Of a DNA stretch of 64,000 nucleotides, positions 45,828 to 56,774 are shown piece by piece. A model generated the notes under the pieces. That model did no database searches, was not told where the DNA came from, and saw only the letters and a list, made by a program, of their open reading frames with translations. Source of the stretch: Dryococelus australis (taxonomy: Eukaryota; Arthropoda; Insecta; Phasmatodea; Phasmatidae); assembly GCA_029891345.1 (NCBI GenBank), contig CM057000.1:137748663-137812662 (forward strand), read 5' to 3'. The first letter of the stretch is position 1, and every line of letters starts with the position of its first letter. The translations under genes were made by a program, and so were the position numbers.

Positions 45828-47275
45828 CGAAACTCACTGATCGAGCTTGGGGAAAACCGAAAGAAGCCGTCTGGTGCTGCTGGGATCTACATAAGGCATC
45901 TTTGACACAAAAACTGTACAGTTGTCACTATAGAACATTACCACCTGAGATAGCAGCATTTATAATCTCATTACCATATAGGGTTATGGGCGAAGCGCAA
46001 CTTTGGAGCTAAATTCATGCAATATAGAAGACACGAAATCCAATGCTGTTCTGACAACTCAATTACCAGTCTCTTGAATATCGTCCGTTCCTTTAATTTA
46101 CGTTTCCCAAGAAACCCTATTAAATTGCACCTATTAAAAGCTGTATTTACAACATCATGTGCCAGATTATAAGAGCTCGTTAGGTTTCGTCACATAAAAT
46201 GATCGGGAAAAAACGTCTATGTGGTAGATACAGGGAAAGATTATGACACGGAAAGAAATCAAGAGAAAATCATGAAGGATTAGCGTCAATTAAAAAAAAT
46301 TTATATATATAATTCCTTTAAATTTTTGGCGTTGCGCTTTGAGCAACTTGATATACATGCTGTAAGTAAAAAAAAAAAATTAATTAAAACGCGGGGTGAA
46401 ATGTGCTTCGCTTTGAAATTGAATAACAAAAGCCCGATCAAAGTGACTGCTCTTTGCATCAAAGGAAACACGCGGAAAGAAGAGTAAAATTATATGGAAA
46501 AAGTTGCTCAGATCGTAACTTACGTAATAATAATGGCAAAGCAAGACATTTAAGTTAAAGCTGTGAATATAGAACTTCTACTTCCTATTGAATAAATGTA
46601 TAGAATATTCCATCGAAATAGCAAAGGGACGACGGCTTATATCCGAATTAATTTTTTTGTGTAACCCATATATATATAGTCACAATATCACCTAACGAGA
46701 TTTAAATCTTTCGTTCTAGCACGAACCTGAAATCTGACTGCTGGAAATCACTTGGCTACCTTAGCGGATGCATGTTGTTGCTTATTGTCTATACTGGCTC
46801 TAATTCGGTAAACAAAGTGGTAATTAATCAACTAGAGCTGAACATTACACTTTGGTAAATGCTCATGTTCTTCTACAAGTAACTAGAAATGGTTTTGGTG
46901 TAGGGTATAACAAGCTATATGCTACATATATGCAAAATTGATTTTAATAGTTTTATTTATTTAAAAATAACAATTCGAAATGTTTGCAGCTTCAGATTAT
47001 CAACACTTAATTGGGGAAAAATAGGTTTAAAAATTTTTTTTCTGTGGTTTAACAGTACACATTTGTAAATAACATGATAATTTCGTATAGTTTTCTGCCT
47101 TTTTAGAACTAACAACAATATGTTACCAATAAAGCTAAAGAGTATATTTTCCTCTACATAGATGCTAGTAATTATGATGGATTTCTCAGATTCTTACATG
47201 GTAGATAGGACTTAGCAATGCAATTGTAAATGGTACCACAAAAATATGTAATATAACACCAGTGTGGCAAGTACA
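45828..47275. other. Anonymous AT-rich DNA
   Basis: No gene recognised. A tRNA-like remnant is listed separately at 46681-46765. Confidence 0.45.
46681..46765 (-). other. Possible tRNA-derived remnant
   Basis: On the minus strand it reads GGTAGCCAAGTGATTTCCAG, a good A-box match, followed about 45 bp later by a weak B box (GATTTAAATCTCG). No clean acceptor stem. Confidence 0.25.
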
Positions 47276-47360
47276 CACACACACACACACACATCCCGTA
47301 CGTGGGACTTGAACCAAGAACCTCTCGTACCGTCAGCCAGCGTGCTCCTAACTACAATAT
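47275..47360 (-). mobile_element. tRNA-like SINE head with (TG)n tail
   Basis: On the minus strand TTAGGAGCACGCTGGCTGAC, then GTACGAGAGGTTCTTGGTTC with B box GGTTCAAGTCCC, ending directly in GGGATGTGTGTGTGTG (the (AC)n run at 47275-47292 on the plus strand). It shares TACGA-AGAGTTCT-like spacing with 5012-5095, so the two are probably one SINE family with a TG-repeat tail. Confidence 0.55.
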
Positions 47361-47838
47361 ATAAATAGGCTTGGGATATCAACTTCTGTTATAAGCAGTC
47401 TAACGTTTTGGTAAATAGTCTATAATAACATGAAGTATGAACAGGTTTACTATTATTAAAATAAGTGTAATTAATTTGTAAATAATTTAAGTTTACGTGT
47501 CCTATCATAGCTGTATTATGTGCAGAATTTGGGGGTAAAAGGCTGATTGGTTCCCGAGATGTGGTATAAAAGAATTCTATTTTCTCATGTGGGGCGTCTT
47601 ACAAGAATGCTTAAAAGACGATCTGCATACGCACGTATGATACATGTAATAAATGTTAATTTACAAAAAGCTTCGGTTGAAATAGTTTAAATTGTCTGCC
47701 ACGTGACAAGTTGACCTAAATTACTTATATTGACATAATTTTCAAAATAAGAGACCCGCATGTTCTACTGTAGCATTGCTAAAGGCTCTTCACGGTAAAA
47801 TGATCACTATTTAAAGCCTTGTTTATGATCTACTTGTA

Positions 47839-48936
47839 CACTCTAAATCGGAATAAGTTATTTCTTACTGATTGTCAGTTGAAACTGCTCCATCCGGAAT
47901 CAGTAGAATAAGAAAACTACTTATCTCTTCAGTTAAATGAAATCCATTAATACAAACAGTAGAAAATAGTTATTTATAGTCGATTAATAAAAAGCACAAG
48001 GATTAAAAAACCACGCATTACAGTTTCAAGTAAATTAAGTACAATTATTTTATAGCAAAACAGAATTATTACACGTAGAAGTAAATTTTGGAAGTGGTTG
48101 GTATCGAACTGCCGCCCCAGAATGCAACACATTCTCTTGTATACTTTTGGCTGACGTTCTACCAACTCTGCTGCTTTGCCACTAAGATAAACAGTCTCGT
48201 ATTTGCGTAGTAACATAGACTTACAATGGCGAACGGCTGTATGTTTCGTAATGTGAAAGTACTTCATGTTGTCGAAATGTACACATATTATGCGCACGTA
48301 GGTACCTGCATGTCTTTGTAAGGCTCGAAAGTCATTCCAAGTTAAGTTTAGTTCAGATTGTGTGCTTTAAAATAGAAATATAGTGGTTTTAACTGCGTTG
48401 TCGGTGTTTTCTATGGATCTGCAATTTTACAATGAAACGAGATCTTACAGAATGAAACTGTTATTTTGAAGAGACAGATTGACTAGTAATATCTGTGTTT
48501 GTCGTCTCCTCATTATTTGATCTGTTAACTTGCAGACCACAAAATATTTGTTGGTGTAAATTCACGTTTCTTATTGAATCACCACGCTATCAAGTCAGTA
48601 AAATTACCACTGATCTATCTGTCACAAAAATTACACTTTGAATGTGTAAGGTCTCGTTGCATTGTAAAATGGAGGATACTACTGGACCTCGATAACCTCG
48701 TACATTGGAACCACTCTTTTAACGAACAGAATCTGAACTAAACTAAAGATAGATTGACTTTCAAACTTTGCAAAGACGTGTACTTGCATTAACCAACTAT
48801 ATATAACTAGTTTTCTACAGCTTTAATTAGTAGATTTATTTTAACTGATGGATTAGTGATATTTTTTTCTACAGATTCCAGATGGAGCAGTTTCAACTGG
48901 CAATCAGTAAAAAATAACTGATTCCGATTTAGAGTG
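47839..48936 (-). mobile_element. ~1-kb TIR element with tRNA-like core (copy 2)
   Basis: Ends CACTCTAAATCGGAATAAGT and, inverted, CACTCTAAATCGGAATCAGT, flanked by TA at 47837-47838 and 48937-48938. Subterminal GGAATCAGT and ATCAGT words occur on both sides. The tRNA-like part lies near the left end on the minus strand, so this copy is reversed relative to 44823. Its core is the most diverged of the three. Confidence 0.85.
48092..48184 (-). other. tRNA-like segment inside the TIR element
   Basis: On the minus strand TAGTGGCAAAGCAGCAGAGT, then TGGTAGAACGTCAGCC (A-box type), and GGCAGTTCGATACCAACCAC with a near-perfect B box GTTCGATACC. A five-base AGTGG/CCACT pairing can close the ends. It is about 93 bp, longer than a tRNA, so an expanded or fused tRNA-derived unit. 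Confidence 0.55.
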
Positions 48937-49156
48937 TATGCACGTTGTGTATTCCTCCGCCTTATGTAAACTTAACATTGCTATAGTCCTCATCACTCTA
49001 TTCACACGTTGGTCAAGTGTAACTGCGTAATTATAAGGAAAGTAAATATTTTATAAATCTACTCACTTTTACACTTCGCTTCATTAAAAAAAAAAGACAT
49101 CCAATTAAATAATTTAAGTTATCACAAATGCTTACCTAACCCAGCCAACACAACCT

Positions 49157-49476
49157 GTCGGCAAATTGTCGGCCAGATACCTGTACAGTCGGCAAATTGT
49201 CGGCAAATTGTCGGCCAGATACCTGTACTGTCGGCAAATTGTCAGCCAGATACCTGTACTGTCGGCAAATTGTCGGCAAATTGTCGGCCAGATACCTGTA
49301 CTGTCGGCAAATTGTCGGCCAGATACCTGTACTGTCAGCAAATTGTCGGCCAGATACCTGTACTGTCAGCAAATTGTCGGCCAGATACCTGTACTGTCGG
49401 CAAAGTGTCGGCAAATTGTCGGCCAGATACCTGTACTGTCAGCAAATTGTCGGCCAGATACCTCTACTGTCGGCAA
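49157..49476. repeat. 31-bp minisatellite, nine units
   Basis: Unit GTCGGCCAGATACCTGTACT plus GTCGGCAAATT. AGATACCT occurs nine times. Three units carry an extra 11-bp GTCGGCAAATT or near copy, giving 42-bp spacing. No stop falls in most frames, so open frames of 67-111 codons appear on both strands. They are repeat artefacts. It lies at the broken end of a GTTCAC element. Confidence 0.95.
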
Positions 49477-50157
49477 CAGTCGTTTCAATAACAGAAGATA
49501 GCCATCTGACAACGGCGTGACGTCCTTTTTGAGACAGTATGTTTGCCGTTAGAAAAAAGACAACGGCCTACTGTATTTTTTTTTTGGATAGCAGATCGAT
49601 ATCACCTAAATTATGTCGCCTTGATAACACACAGCCAACATATCGCCAATAGCTAAAATAATATTCTGACCCGATTCTGATATAGCATCTTTGTTTTTTC
49701 GGTAAACTGGCCATCATCTTATTTATTCTCGCCTGCTAGCGTTTTCGAGACATGGCTCTTTATCACAATAAAGATACAAATATGATGTATTTTATGCCGA
49801 CAAACATTTTGGAAGTGTTTTTTTAAAAGTCAAGATGTTAGTTAGCTGTTAATGGCACGATGTCTTTTTTTTTTAGACCTTGTGTTAACTGTTGACATGT
49901 TTTTTTTTCCTCATCTGTGTCACGTGGTAACCCATTTCATTTTTTACATCAATTTTTCTTTCATTTGTATAACCATACGACAGATATATTAAAAACTAAC
50001 AAAAACTATTTTGTTTGGAAGCCTTTGAAGAACCGAAGGAACAGTTTTTAAATAATCAGTGTTTTACAATTATTTGTTACATTGCTATGGAATTTATACA
50101 TTCACGTATAACAATTTGTGTCATGATAAATTTGAAATTACTCAACAGTATCAGCAA
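49477..50157. other. Anonymous AT-rich DNA
   Basis: No gene recognised. Near 49918 a TGTCACGTGGTAACCCAT word resembles one arm of the miniature element at 39420. Confidence 0.45.
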
Positions 50158-50235
50158 CTTACCCCGTGGTTTAATGGTTAGCATGCTGGCCTGTCAACTA
50201 AAGGATCTTAGGTTTGAATCCTGCACTCCGCAAGA
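50158..50235 (+). mobile_element. tRNA-like sequence (Asp-like anticodon loop)
   Basis: CTTACCCCGTGGTTTAATGG, TTAGCATGCTGGCCTGTCAA, then B box GGTTTGAATCC. The anticodon-loop position reads CTGTCAA (GTC). The acceptor stem does not pair cleanly, so a tRNA pseudogene or SINE head is likelier than a functional gene. Confidence 0.5.
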
Positions 50236-50378
50236 AAAAGATTTTCATACCATATAATGCGTTGAGGAGTAAATGAAATGAATATGTGTTAAGAGGAAAT
50301 AACAGTTACAAAGGTTTTTAATCGAAAATTTAATGTTTTTTGTATGGTTAAACAGCTGCAGGTCTGGCATCGTAAAGA

Positions 50379-50625
50379 CACCCAGCCATCACTGGCACGG
50401 CATCTTGCAATCATCCAGCCGCCACGGGCCCGGCGTATTGCTGCCATCCAGCCGTCGCAGGCCTGGCGTCTTGCCGCCATCCAGCCGCCGCAGACCCGGC
50501 GTCTTGCCGCCATCCAGCCGCCGCAGGCCCTGCGTCTTGCCGCCATCCAGCAGCCGCATGGCCGGCATTTTACCGCCATCCAACCGCCGCAGGCCCGGCG
50601 TCTTGCCGCCATCCATCGGGCCGCT
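50379..50625. repeat. 33-bp GC-rich minisatellite, about seven units
   Basis: Consensus GCCATCCAGCCGCCGCAGGC plus CCGGCGTCTTGCC, with the outer units degenerate. The period is 11 codons and stop codons are absent in several frames on both strands. Open frames of 75-136 codons therefore appear, with peptide repeats such as MDGGKTPGLRRL or MAARRRACGGW. I do not regard them as genes: no promoter, domain or codon asymmetry favours one strand. Confidence 0.93.
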
Positions 50626-50740
50626 TCTGACATAAGACAGCGGGCCGGCATCATCTGGCCGGAGTTTGTCGGCTATCTTTTACCGACCCGATTCCGGCCC
50701 GTACTTTTCGTGTATGTTGGGAACACTTTTTATTCCATGT

Positions 50741-50785
50741 TAAGATGGACTTAAAAAGTGCTCAATTTATGGTGAACAGCTTTTA
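50741..50785 (+). mobile_element. GTTCAC right terminus, solitary
   Basis: ACTTAAAAAGTGCTCAATTT followed by ATGGTGAACAGCTTTTA: the right arm of a GTTCAC element with no core to its left. It may be the far end of the long element broken at 49141. Confidence 0.7.
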
Positions 50786-50849
50786 GTGAGCAAAACATTG
50801 CGGTATGCAGTTGATTAATGCCCAATATATTATATGAAACACTTTTATT

Positions 50850-52330
50850 AATGTGGGGATATCTTGCAAAATAGCGGACAAAAAAAGCTCTGTGTAGAGA
50901 TATTTATAAAGTAAAGTTAAAATAGGTTGCATTGATCCATAGACAAATAATACTAAGCGAAACTGTACACATGGCTACCATTTCGAAAATATTTGTTTGA
51001 ATGATCTCTTTACGCGGTCTCCCATAGTACTATTTGATTGCAAAATTCGATAGCAATTGGATAATATTTTCTCGAGGTATCGGACGAAAACTATCCGGGT
51101 TCAATCCCAGCCGGGTCACTCCCGGATTTTCGTATGTGGTAATCGTGCCGGACAATGTCACTGGTCGGGAGGATTTTCTCGGGGATCTCCCGTTTCCCCA
51201 GCCCTTTCATTCCGATGATGCTCCATGCACACCTCAATCCCCCACTTCGGCTCTCAAGACCTCGCTGTTAAGAGCTACCCAAATATCTTTAGTCACCCAC
51301 TTTGTATATTAATGAGTGTTATCTTACAAAACGGCGGACAAAAGAGTCTCAGTCTAGACAAATTTTGTAACTGTAATATATACTACCAGGATAGACAAAG
51401 TTAAGTTAAATAAGGTTATATGGTTTCGCAGACAGAGGAAACTATGCAACATGTTGATTTGGTCACCAGTACAAAAATAATTGATTGACCAAATTTAACC
51501 ATGTAATTTTTAATGAGCTGCTGTACAACTACTGGCGTACAAATTTGGTGGTTTGATTGCCGAAATATGAGATAAAATTTGGTTTATTTATTTAGCGCTA
51601 CAGTACAAAATTGCGGGCGAAATATTATCTACTCAGACACATTTAATGGTTGCAATAAATCCTGTCAACATATTAAGATGAGTTGAAATTAGCTATGTGG
51701 TTTCCTAAATAAAGCATACTAATATAGTTATGTTTCCGCCATTAGAAAAGTGTCTGATATTCTTAACGCATCAGTTTACAATATTGCCTATCATAGTATC
51801 ACTTGTTTGCGGATTTTTGTAGAAATCGGTTGATTCTTTCTCCAGTTTGCCACAAAAACTTCATTTTTCATGAGACGCTACCTTACAAAACGGAGGATAA
51901 AAGAGGCCATTAATTTTCAATTGGTTTTTTTTTTGTAATATGAAGTTTCAGCATACCAAGTTTTAATGAAATTGATTAAATTGTACGGTAAATAGGCTAA
52001 TTTTACCTAAAATGTTAATGACCCCAATTTTGAAAATAAGTCTCTCATCCTATTAAATCACAATTCTTTACATGGCCTACTACAGTACTACATAACGCCA
52101 AATTTGTCAGGAATCAGATGGGCTCTTTCAGATATATGACGGAAAAGCTTTATTTATCCATGTAGCCCTATCTTTCAAAACGGTAGGCCAAAAGCAATTT
52201 ACCTATCTAAATTAAATGACTACATGGTGAACCTGTACCTAACAAATTTTTTTTAATCGGTTAAATAGTTCTCGAGCTACTGCATGTTAAATAATTAGAC
52301 GGCCGCCATTTTTAAAATAAGTACCCGGCG
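50850..52330 (+). repeat. ~290-bp tandem repeat, about five units, with SINE insert
   Basis: Units begin near 50858, 51311, 51601, 51878 and 52166 with variants of TCTTACAAAACGGCGGACAAAA and end with variants of GGCCGCCATTTTTAAAATAAG followed by a GTCTC word. Spacing is 277-290 bp, except between the first two, where a ~208-bp SINE (51094-51301) intervenes. Units differ a lot from each other. Same repeat as 5550-6484. No coding frame runs through. Confidence 0.7.
51094..51301 (+). mobile_element. SINE, 5'-truncated at the B box
   Basis: Begins CCGGGTTCAATCCCAGCCGG, so only the T-arm of the tRNA-like head survives. The body CCGGATTTTCGTATGTGGTA, GATTTTCTCGGGGATCTCCC, GGCTCTCAAGACCTCGCTGT is intact, ending AGAGCTACCCAAATATC plus a TCACCCAC tail. 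It sits within the tandem repeat array and is therefore younger than it. Confidence 0.9.
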
Positions 52331-52379
52331 TGGTTAAAATTTATAAGTGTGGTATGTCCTTACAAAGTGATACACAGGA

Positions 52380-52960
52380 TGTTGCAATATTGCATGTAAG
52401 ACGCTTTGTTTCGTCACTACAGCCCGTAATACATAACATACACTGAATGGCCTGCGGGCTGGATCATGTTACTGTGGAATGCCATCGCAGCATTCGTTTG
52501 CTTGATACACGACACCTCACACTACGACACTACATAGGACGGCAGGAACTGCACGGGAATTAATTACACATGTGTGAAAGCTTGTCATCGGCACTAAAGG
52601 AAATGTTCACAATGCCCTCCATCAGCATGATCGCATGCATCAACCCGCCGTTGCATGGATTTCCAGATGCGTTGATGAACACCCTGGAAAATTTCTGATT
52701 GTTCCGCAACTCGCCACAATGCTATTACCGAGGGTGCATACACAAGTGCCTTCAAACGTCCCCACGAATAGATAAAAGCCTAGTGGATTCAAATCAGGGC
52801 CCCTCAAGGGCTGCTATAGGGCTGCCAATACAGCTGCGATGGCATCCCACAGTAACATGATCCAGCCCGCGGGCCATACACTGTAAGTTATGTGTTGTGG
52901 GCTGTAGTATGGAAACGAAGCGTTTGCGCACCATGTTCATATAACATTTTTACATCCTCC
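52380..52960. mobile_element. Inverted-repeat DNA transposon remnant
   Basis: The left arm TTACTGTGGAATGCCATCGC and the right arm inverted TTACTGTGGGATGCCATCGC extend outwards through GGCCTGCGGGCTGGATCATG, ACTACAGCCCGTAATACATA and CGCTTTGTTTCG. Arms are at least 85 bp and probably about 120 bp. The centre contains a transposase C-terminal fragment on the minus strand. The element looks like an internally deleted Tc1/mariner-type transposon with long TIRs. Outer ends are uncertain by about 20 bp. Confidence 0.7.
52594..52804 (-). pseudogene. Tc1/mariner-like transposase, C-terminal fragment
   Basis: On the minus strand, RGPDLNPLGF is followed in a second frame by WGRLKALVYAPSVIALWRVA, EQSEIFQGVHQRIWKSMQRR, VDACDHADGGHCEHFL and a stop. 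This is the characteristic end of DDE transposases abundant in insects: [RS]PDL[NT]P-x-DFFLWG-x-LK-x-x-VY, then SM-x-RR-x-D-x-C and GGH-x-EH-x-L. The PDLNPLGF and WGRLK parts lie in different frames, so one frameshift is needed between them. The Asp of the usual DFF is Gly here. Everything N-terminal of PDLNP is missing. The fragment lies between the inverted arms of its element. Confidence 0.75.
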
Positions 52961-55934
52961 AGATGTGAGGAATGTCCAGCCGAAGTATTGACATCCAACA
53001 TTCTGCATATGTAAGGTGATATTCGGTTCACGAGTTAAAAATATTTTTGGGCCAGTGTACATAAAAACATACATCAAGGCACACGCACAAAATACATATC
53101 ATAAACATACCTTACGATCGCATTTTCAAAATGAGCAAACAGTATATTCATATACTGTGAAAATAAAGTATCTTACTAATTACTAAAACTATGTCGAGAT
53201 TAGTTAAAATATGTGTGGTTTCAGATGTATTCAAAGGCTACAGAGACAAACCTACACCCACAAATATACTCAGGTAGGAAGGTATAACCTCGAAAGAATA
53301 TAAATCCTTAAAAGCAGATGTAAAATTGACATACATAATCACGTGCTGACTGTTGATCCCTAATAATTGTATGTTATTAAATAATGACCATTCTTGAGCT
53401 GATGTACGTTCAGAAAAATATCAGAAAAACAATGAAGTTATATTGTGCTGGTAACTTAAATTGTATTCCAACTAAATTTATTAATGAACAGAAGTTGACA
53501 AGATACGACACCACCACGAAGCTTTCTTGCAAAAATTCACAAAACTCCTGTTGTTTGTCTCTATAGTTTGAGCACAAGAAAGATAGATAATTCGTACATT
53601 TTGTAATAAATGTGATCTGCAAATATATATGTATTTATATACCAGTAGTAGGGAAAAGTTCCCTGACTTGCAACGGCATGGGCCGTCGGATCCGCCATTT
53701 TGTTACGTCATCCGACCACCATTTTCCCCCTGGCAGCCAATCTTGAAGTCGTTTAATGTAGATTTCATTCACGTAATTATTTTTTCGGCGTAAAATGCGT
53801 GTTAAAATTCCCGTAGTAGTAAACTGCACAAAAGAAATGCTGAACGTCTTTTGAAAGCGTTACTTGTAACAGGGACGTGATATATGTTACTCCCGATAAT
53901 TTCACATCCTTGGTCCCTGCTTTGTTTCTTCATTTATTTAAAATAGTTCTTCGTAAGCTGATTTTTAAGACCAGGCCTTAATTTTTGTCAAAGACGAAAC
54001 GTAAAAGGTAGACGGTCAAATAAACTTCTTTCGAAAGTTCTCTGGGTGTCTTTTAAATTAAATGAGAAATAAGAAAGTATTTAGTCTAAATTACGATTTT
54101 GCATGAACCAGTTTTAAGAGCAATACAAAATTAATTGTACAAGAAAATTTTTTTTCTATCACTGCGATGTCATTTTTAGAAAAACAATTAATAAATGGTT
54201 TTTAAGGTAAAGTGCTAATAAACACTTCTCCCAATAAAATGCAAAGCAGTGATTTAAATCTCCCAGACGTTCATTTGCTCGCTGGTTAAGTCGTGCAAAA
54301 GTTACCTGCTTCCTGATTTTATAAACAGCAGAAACAGGGAACTACTACCTACTGATTATTCCTAAATTTCGCACGGGAAAAAAACATGATACCTAATTTT
54401 TTTAAGTAAATATAGGCTTTTTTGATTAAATTACCTCATGTGTCTGGGAATGTGTATCTGTGCGTGTGTGTGCGTACATTCTGTGCGACCTCTAAAAACT
54501 TTTAAAATTGTCTACCGAATTTAACAAATCTCGGTATTAAATGTTATATGATTAAGAAACCATCTATCTATGTACTTATTACCAAAAAGGTGGCTCGTTT
54601 CGAATTTTTAAAGTGATAACCAAGAACATATTCAACTATCATAAATCATAATTGGAACACTGAATGTTCAATATGATTTCACTTACTATTAATGAAATAT
54701 ATATATATATTTTTATATCTGTATATATACATATATATTTAAATATAATATTTTCGGAGATCGTGTCATATGGAGAAAATAAAGCTCTTCTGATTTATAT
54801 GGGGTTCTACAAAACATTTTTGACAAAATTCGACTTAAATTAATTCTATGATGGCCTACGTAATAATACTAAAGCTTTCTATTTTGGCAGAATCCCTACC
54901 AATTGCTAGAATTTAGTATGAAAATACACAACATTTTTATGACCAATTTTAAGATAGCGGCCACTGAAAGAAAATTCTTACATATCCCAGTAAATACTCA
55001 AATGATTAATGTAAATTTTGGCATACAAGTTTTCCTATGGGACGTGGCCATAAGTTTGTGTGATTTTCATGTATTATGTATCCACATAAACATTTTATGT
55101 TGATATGCAACGTCTAGCGAACAATTAGACGACTATCAAACAAACTTTTTATGATCATTGTACCAAAGTGAGAACTGAAGCAATTTAATCGTACCTTTTC
55201 ATAAGGCATTTTATAATATACTGTCGACTAAATATATAACTTTATTATATATTGTTTTACAAAATAACAAACGAAAACCCTTTTTACTATACAAGTCGTT
55301 ATTATAGATAACAATTATTTAAATTTAAATTGATATGTTACTTATGTTCGAAATGGCGGCTTCATTAATATTTGTTTTACACATTATCTTTTTGGAACAA
55401 TTAAACCTCTTTAAACCGAACTCGGCATACGGGCGGTCCTTATTATTTTCACCAAATCCCCATGTGACATCTCGAGTATGCCATTTAATCGATTTTACTT
55501 CAGTTGTGATCTTCAGATAAAATTCTCAGCTATTTGGTGTTCTCTTCCAGCTTAATTTTCTGTGGAATCATGCATTTGAAGTTTATGTGATTTTAAATAT
55601 AGTATAATCTATGTTTAAAAGCTTCGGTGTATTTCTTGTAGAATAATGCACCATACATTTGATATACAAAAATTAAGTCAGGTGCCCATTAAATTAACCA
55701 AGCAAAAGTTCAACTACTCGCCATTTTGTAATGTGCTAGATAAAAAAAATATATTATTACAGGCTTCTGTATTACTCGATCGGTTACACAACTCCTAGTA
55801 GGAAATTAATTATTTTTAAATTTTTTTTGAACACGTGTAAGCTTTCGAATACGACATAAAAACTATTTGCATATACACTCACTGACAAAATAATTATTGC
55901 ACACAGATTGGTCTATCTAAAAGAGTTGAAAAAT
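52961..55934. other. Anonymous AT-rich DNA
   Basis: No gene recognised. Within 54640-55760, words such as ATAGCGGCCAC, GAAATGGCGGC and ACAAAATAACAAACGAAA hint at very diverged relatives of the ~290-bp repeat, not firm enough to list separately. A CpG-containing patch lies at 53640-53760, and TA-rich runs near 54694-54745. Confidence 0.4.
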
Positions 55935-56530
55935 GGTATTGCTGCGGGCGGCATCGCCCAGGATTGACAGGAGGCGCGCAAGTGCTGGATGGAGCGAGGC
56001 CCTCGGCAATCAGCCTGGCTAGTTACGGAAACACACCCGGCGGAATAGTAACAAGGTCGGGCCCAGCTCGGGACTATGGCTGCTCAAGACCATCTAGCTC
56101 CAGCCCGCCGGAGGCTCTGCCGGATCGCCGCCTGACAGGAGGACCACCAGTCCCGTGTTCCTGTGGCCATCGCCATCTTCAGCCGCCGTCGAGAGTGCCT
56201 CCACGCAGCCGACATCGTCACCCCAGGGTAATTATACTTCCATATAGGGCGATATAGGTTGCGTGAGGCGACGGGGTAAGCGAAGGCCAGTCATTAAGCT
56301 CCTTAAAAGCAATATCACCTTAAGATGATTCCTTTGTCTTTTTAATGTGTTTCTGAGTATTCCTGCCACTAACTGGAGTAAGTGTATTAACTGAACCGCA
56401 CCTCGCACTATGATATTTGTATTGCCTTAGCATTGAATAAAGTAGAGTTTTGTAATAAAGAGTGCTTTACTTCTGTCTACGAACATTGCCCTTTTGAGTG
56501 CGTTACTACCTCCTCTAAAATGAGAACCAC
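55935..56530 (+). repeat. GC-rich repeat of unknown class (possible solo LTR)
   Basis: A block beginning near GCGGGCGGCATCGCCCAGGA and continuing to an AT-rich part with two AATAAA signals near 56437 and 56454. The portion 56062-56165 (GGGACTATGGCTGCTCAAGA ... CACCAGTCCCGTGTTCCT) recurs inverted at 60352-60463. The order GC-rich segment, then polyadenylation signals, is compatible with a solo long terminal repeat, but no convincing TG...CA ends or target duplication were found. Treat class and ends as open. Confidence 0.4.
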
Positions 56531-56774
56531 AGTAATATGCAGCACCGAAACATGTAGGTTAACATTGCGACTAACTTGACGTTTGTTACGACTGTGCCCA
56601 CGCAGATCTGTTATTACTAGGCATTAACACCGCTGTAAATCTGCTAACTTGATCGGTCTTACGACGAAGCTGCATGCTGCATATCTGTGTGTGCGTGTGC
56701 AGTGAACATCATTGAGTTGCTAGGATCCCTCGGCGAGGCACTTCACACGGACGTGAACAGCTTGTATGGCTTGA

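Larger units (their letters stand above)
47780..49141 (+). mobile_element. Long GTTCAC element split by a tRNA-cored TIR element
   Basis: The left part TAAAGGCTCTTCACGGTAAA runs to CTACTTGTA (47838). The element at 47839-48936 is inserted there, and the core resumes TATGCACGTTGTGTATTCCT at 48937, with the duplicated TA on both sides. It then follows the family to GTTATCACAAATGCTTACCT (49119-49138). There it stops, about half way through the core, where a 31-bp minisatellite begins. A lone right terminus at 50741-50785 may be its other end. Confidence 0.85.

Noticed and set aside
49132-49520. Several 67-111 codon frames on both strands
   Set aside because: Artefacts of the 31-bp minisatellite, which lacks stop codons in most frames.
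50289-50754. Frames of 75-136 codons encoding 11-residue repeats
   Set aside because: Open on both strands because of the 33-bp repeat. No evidence favours one strand.
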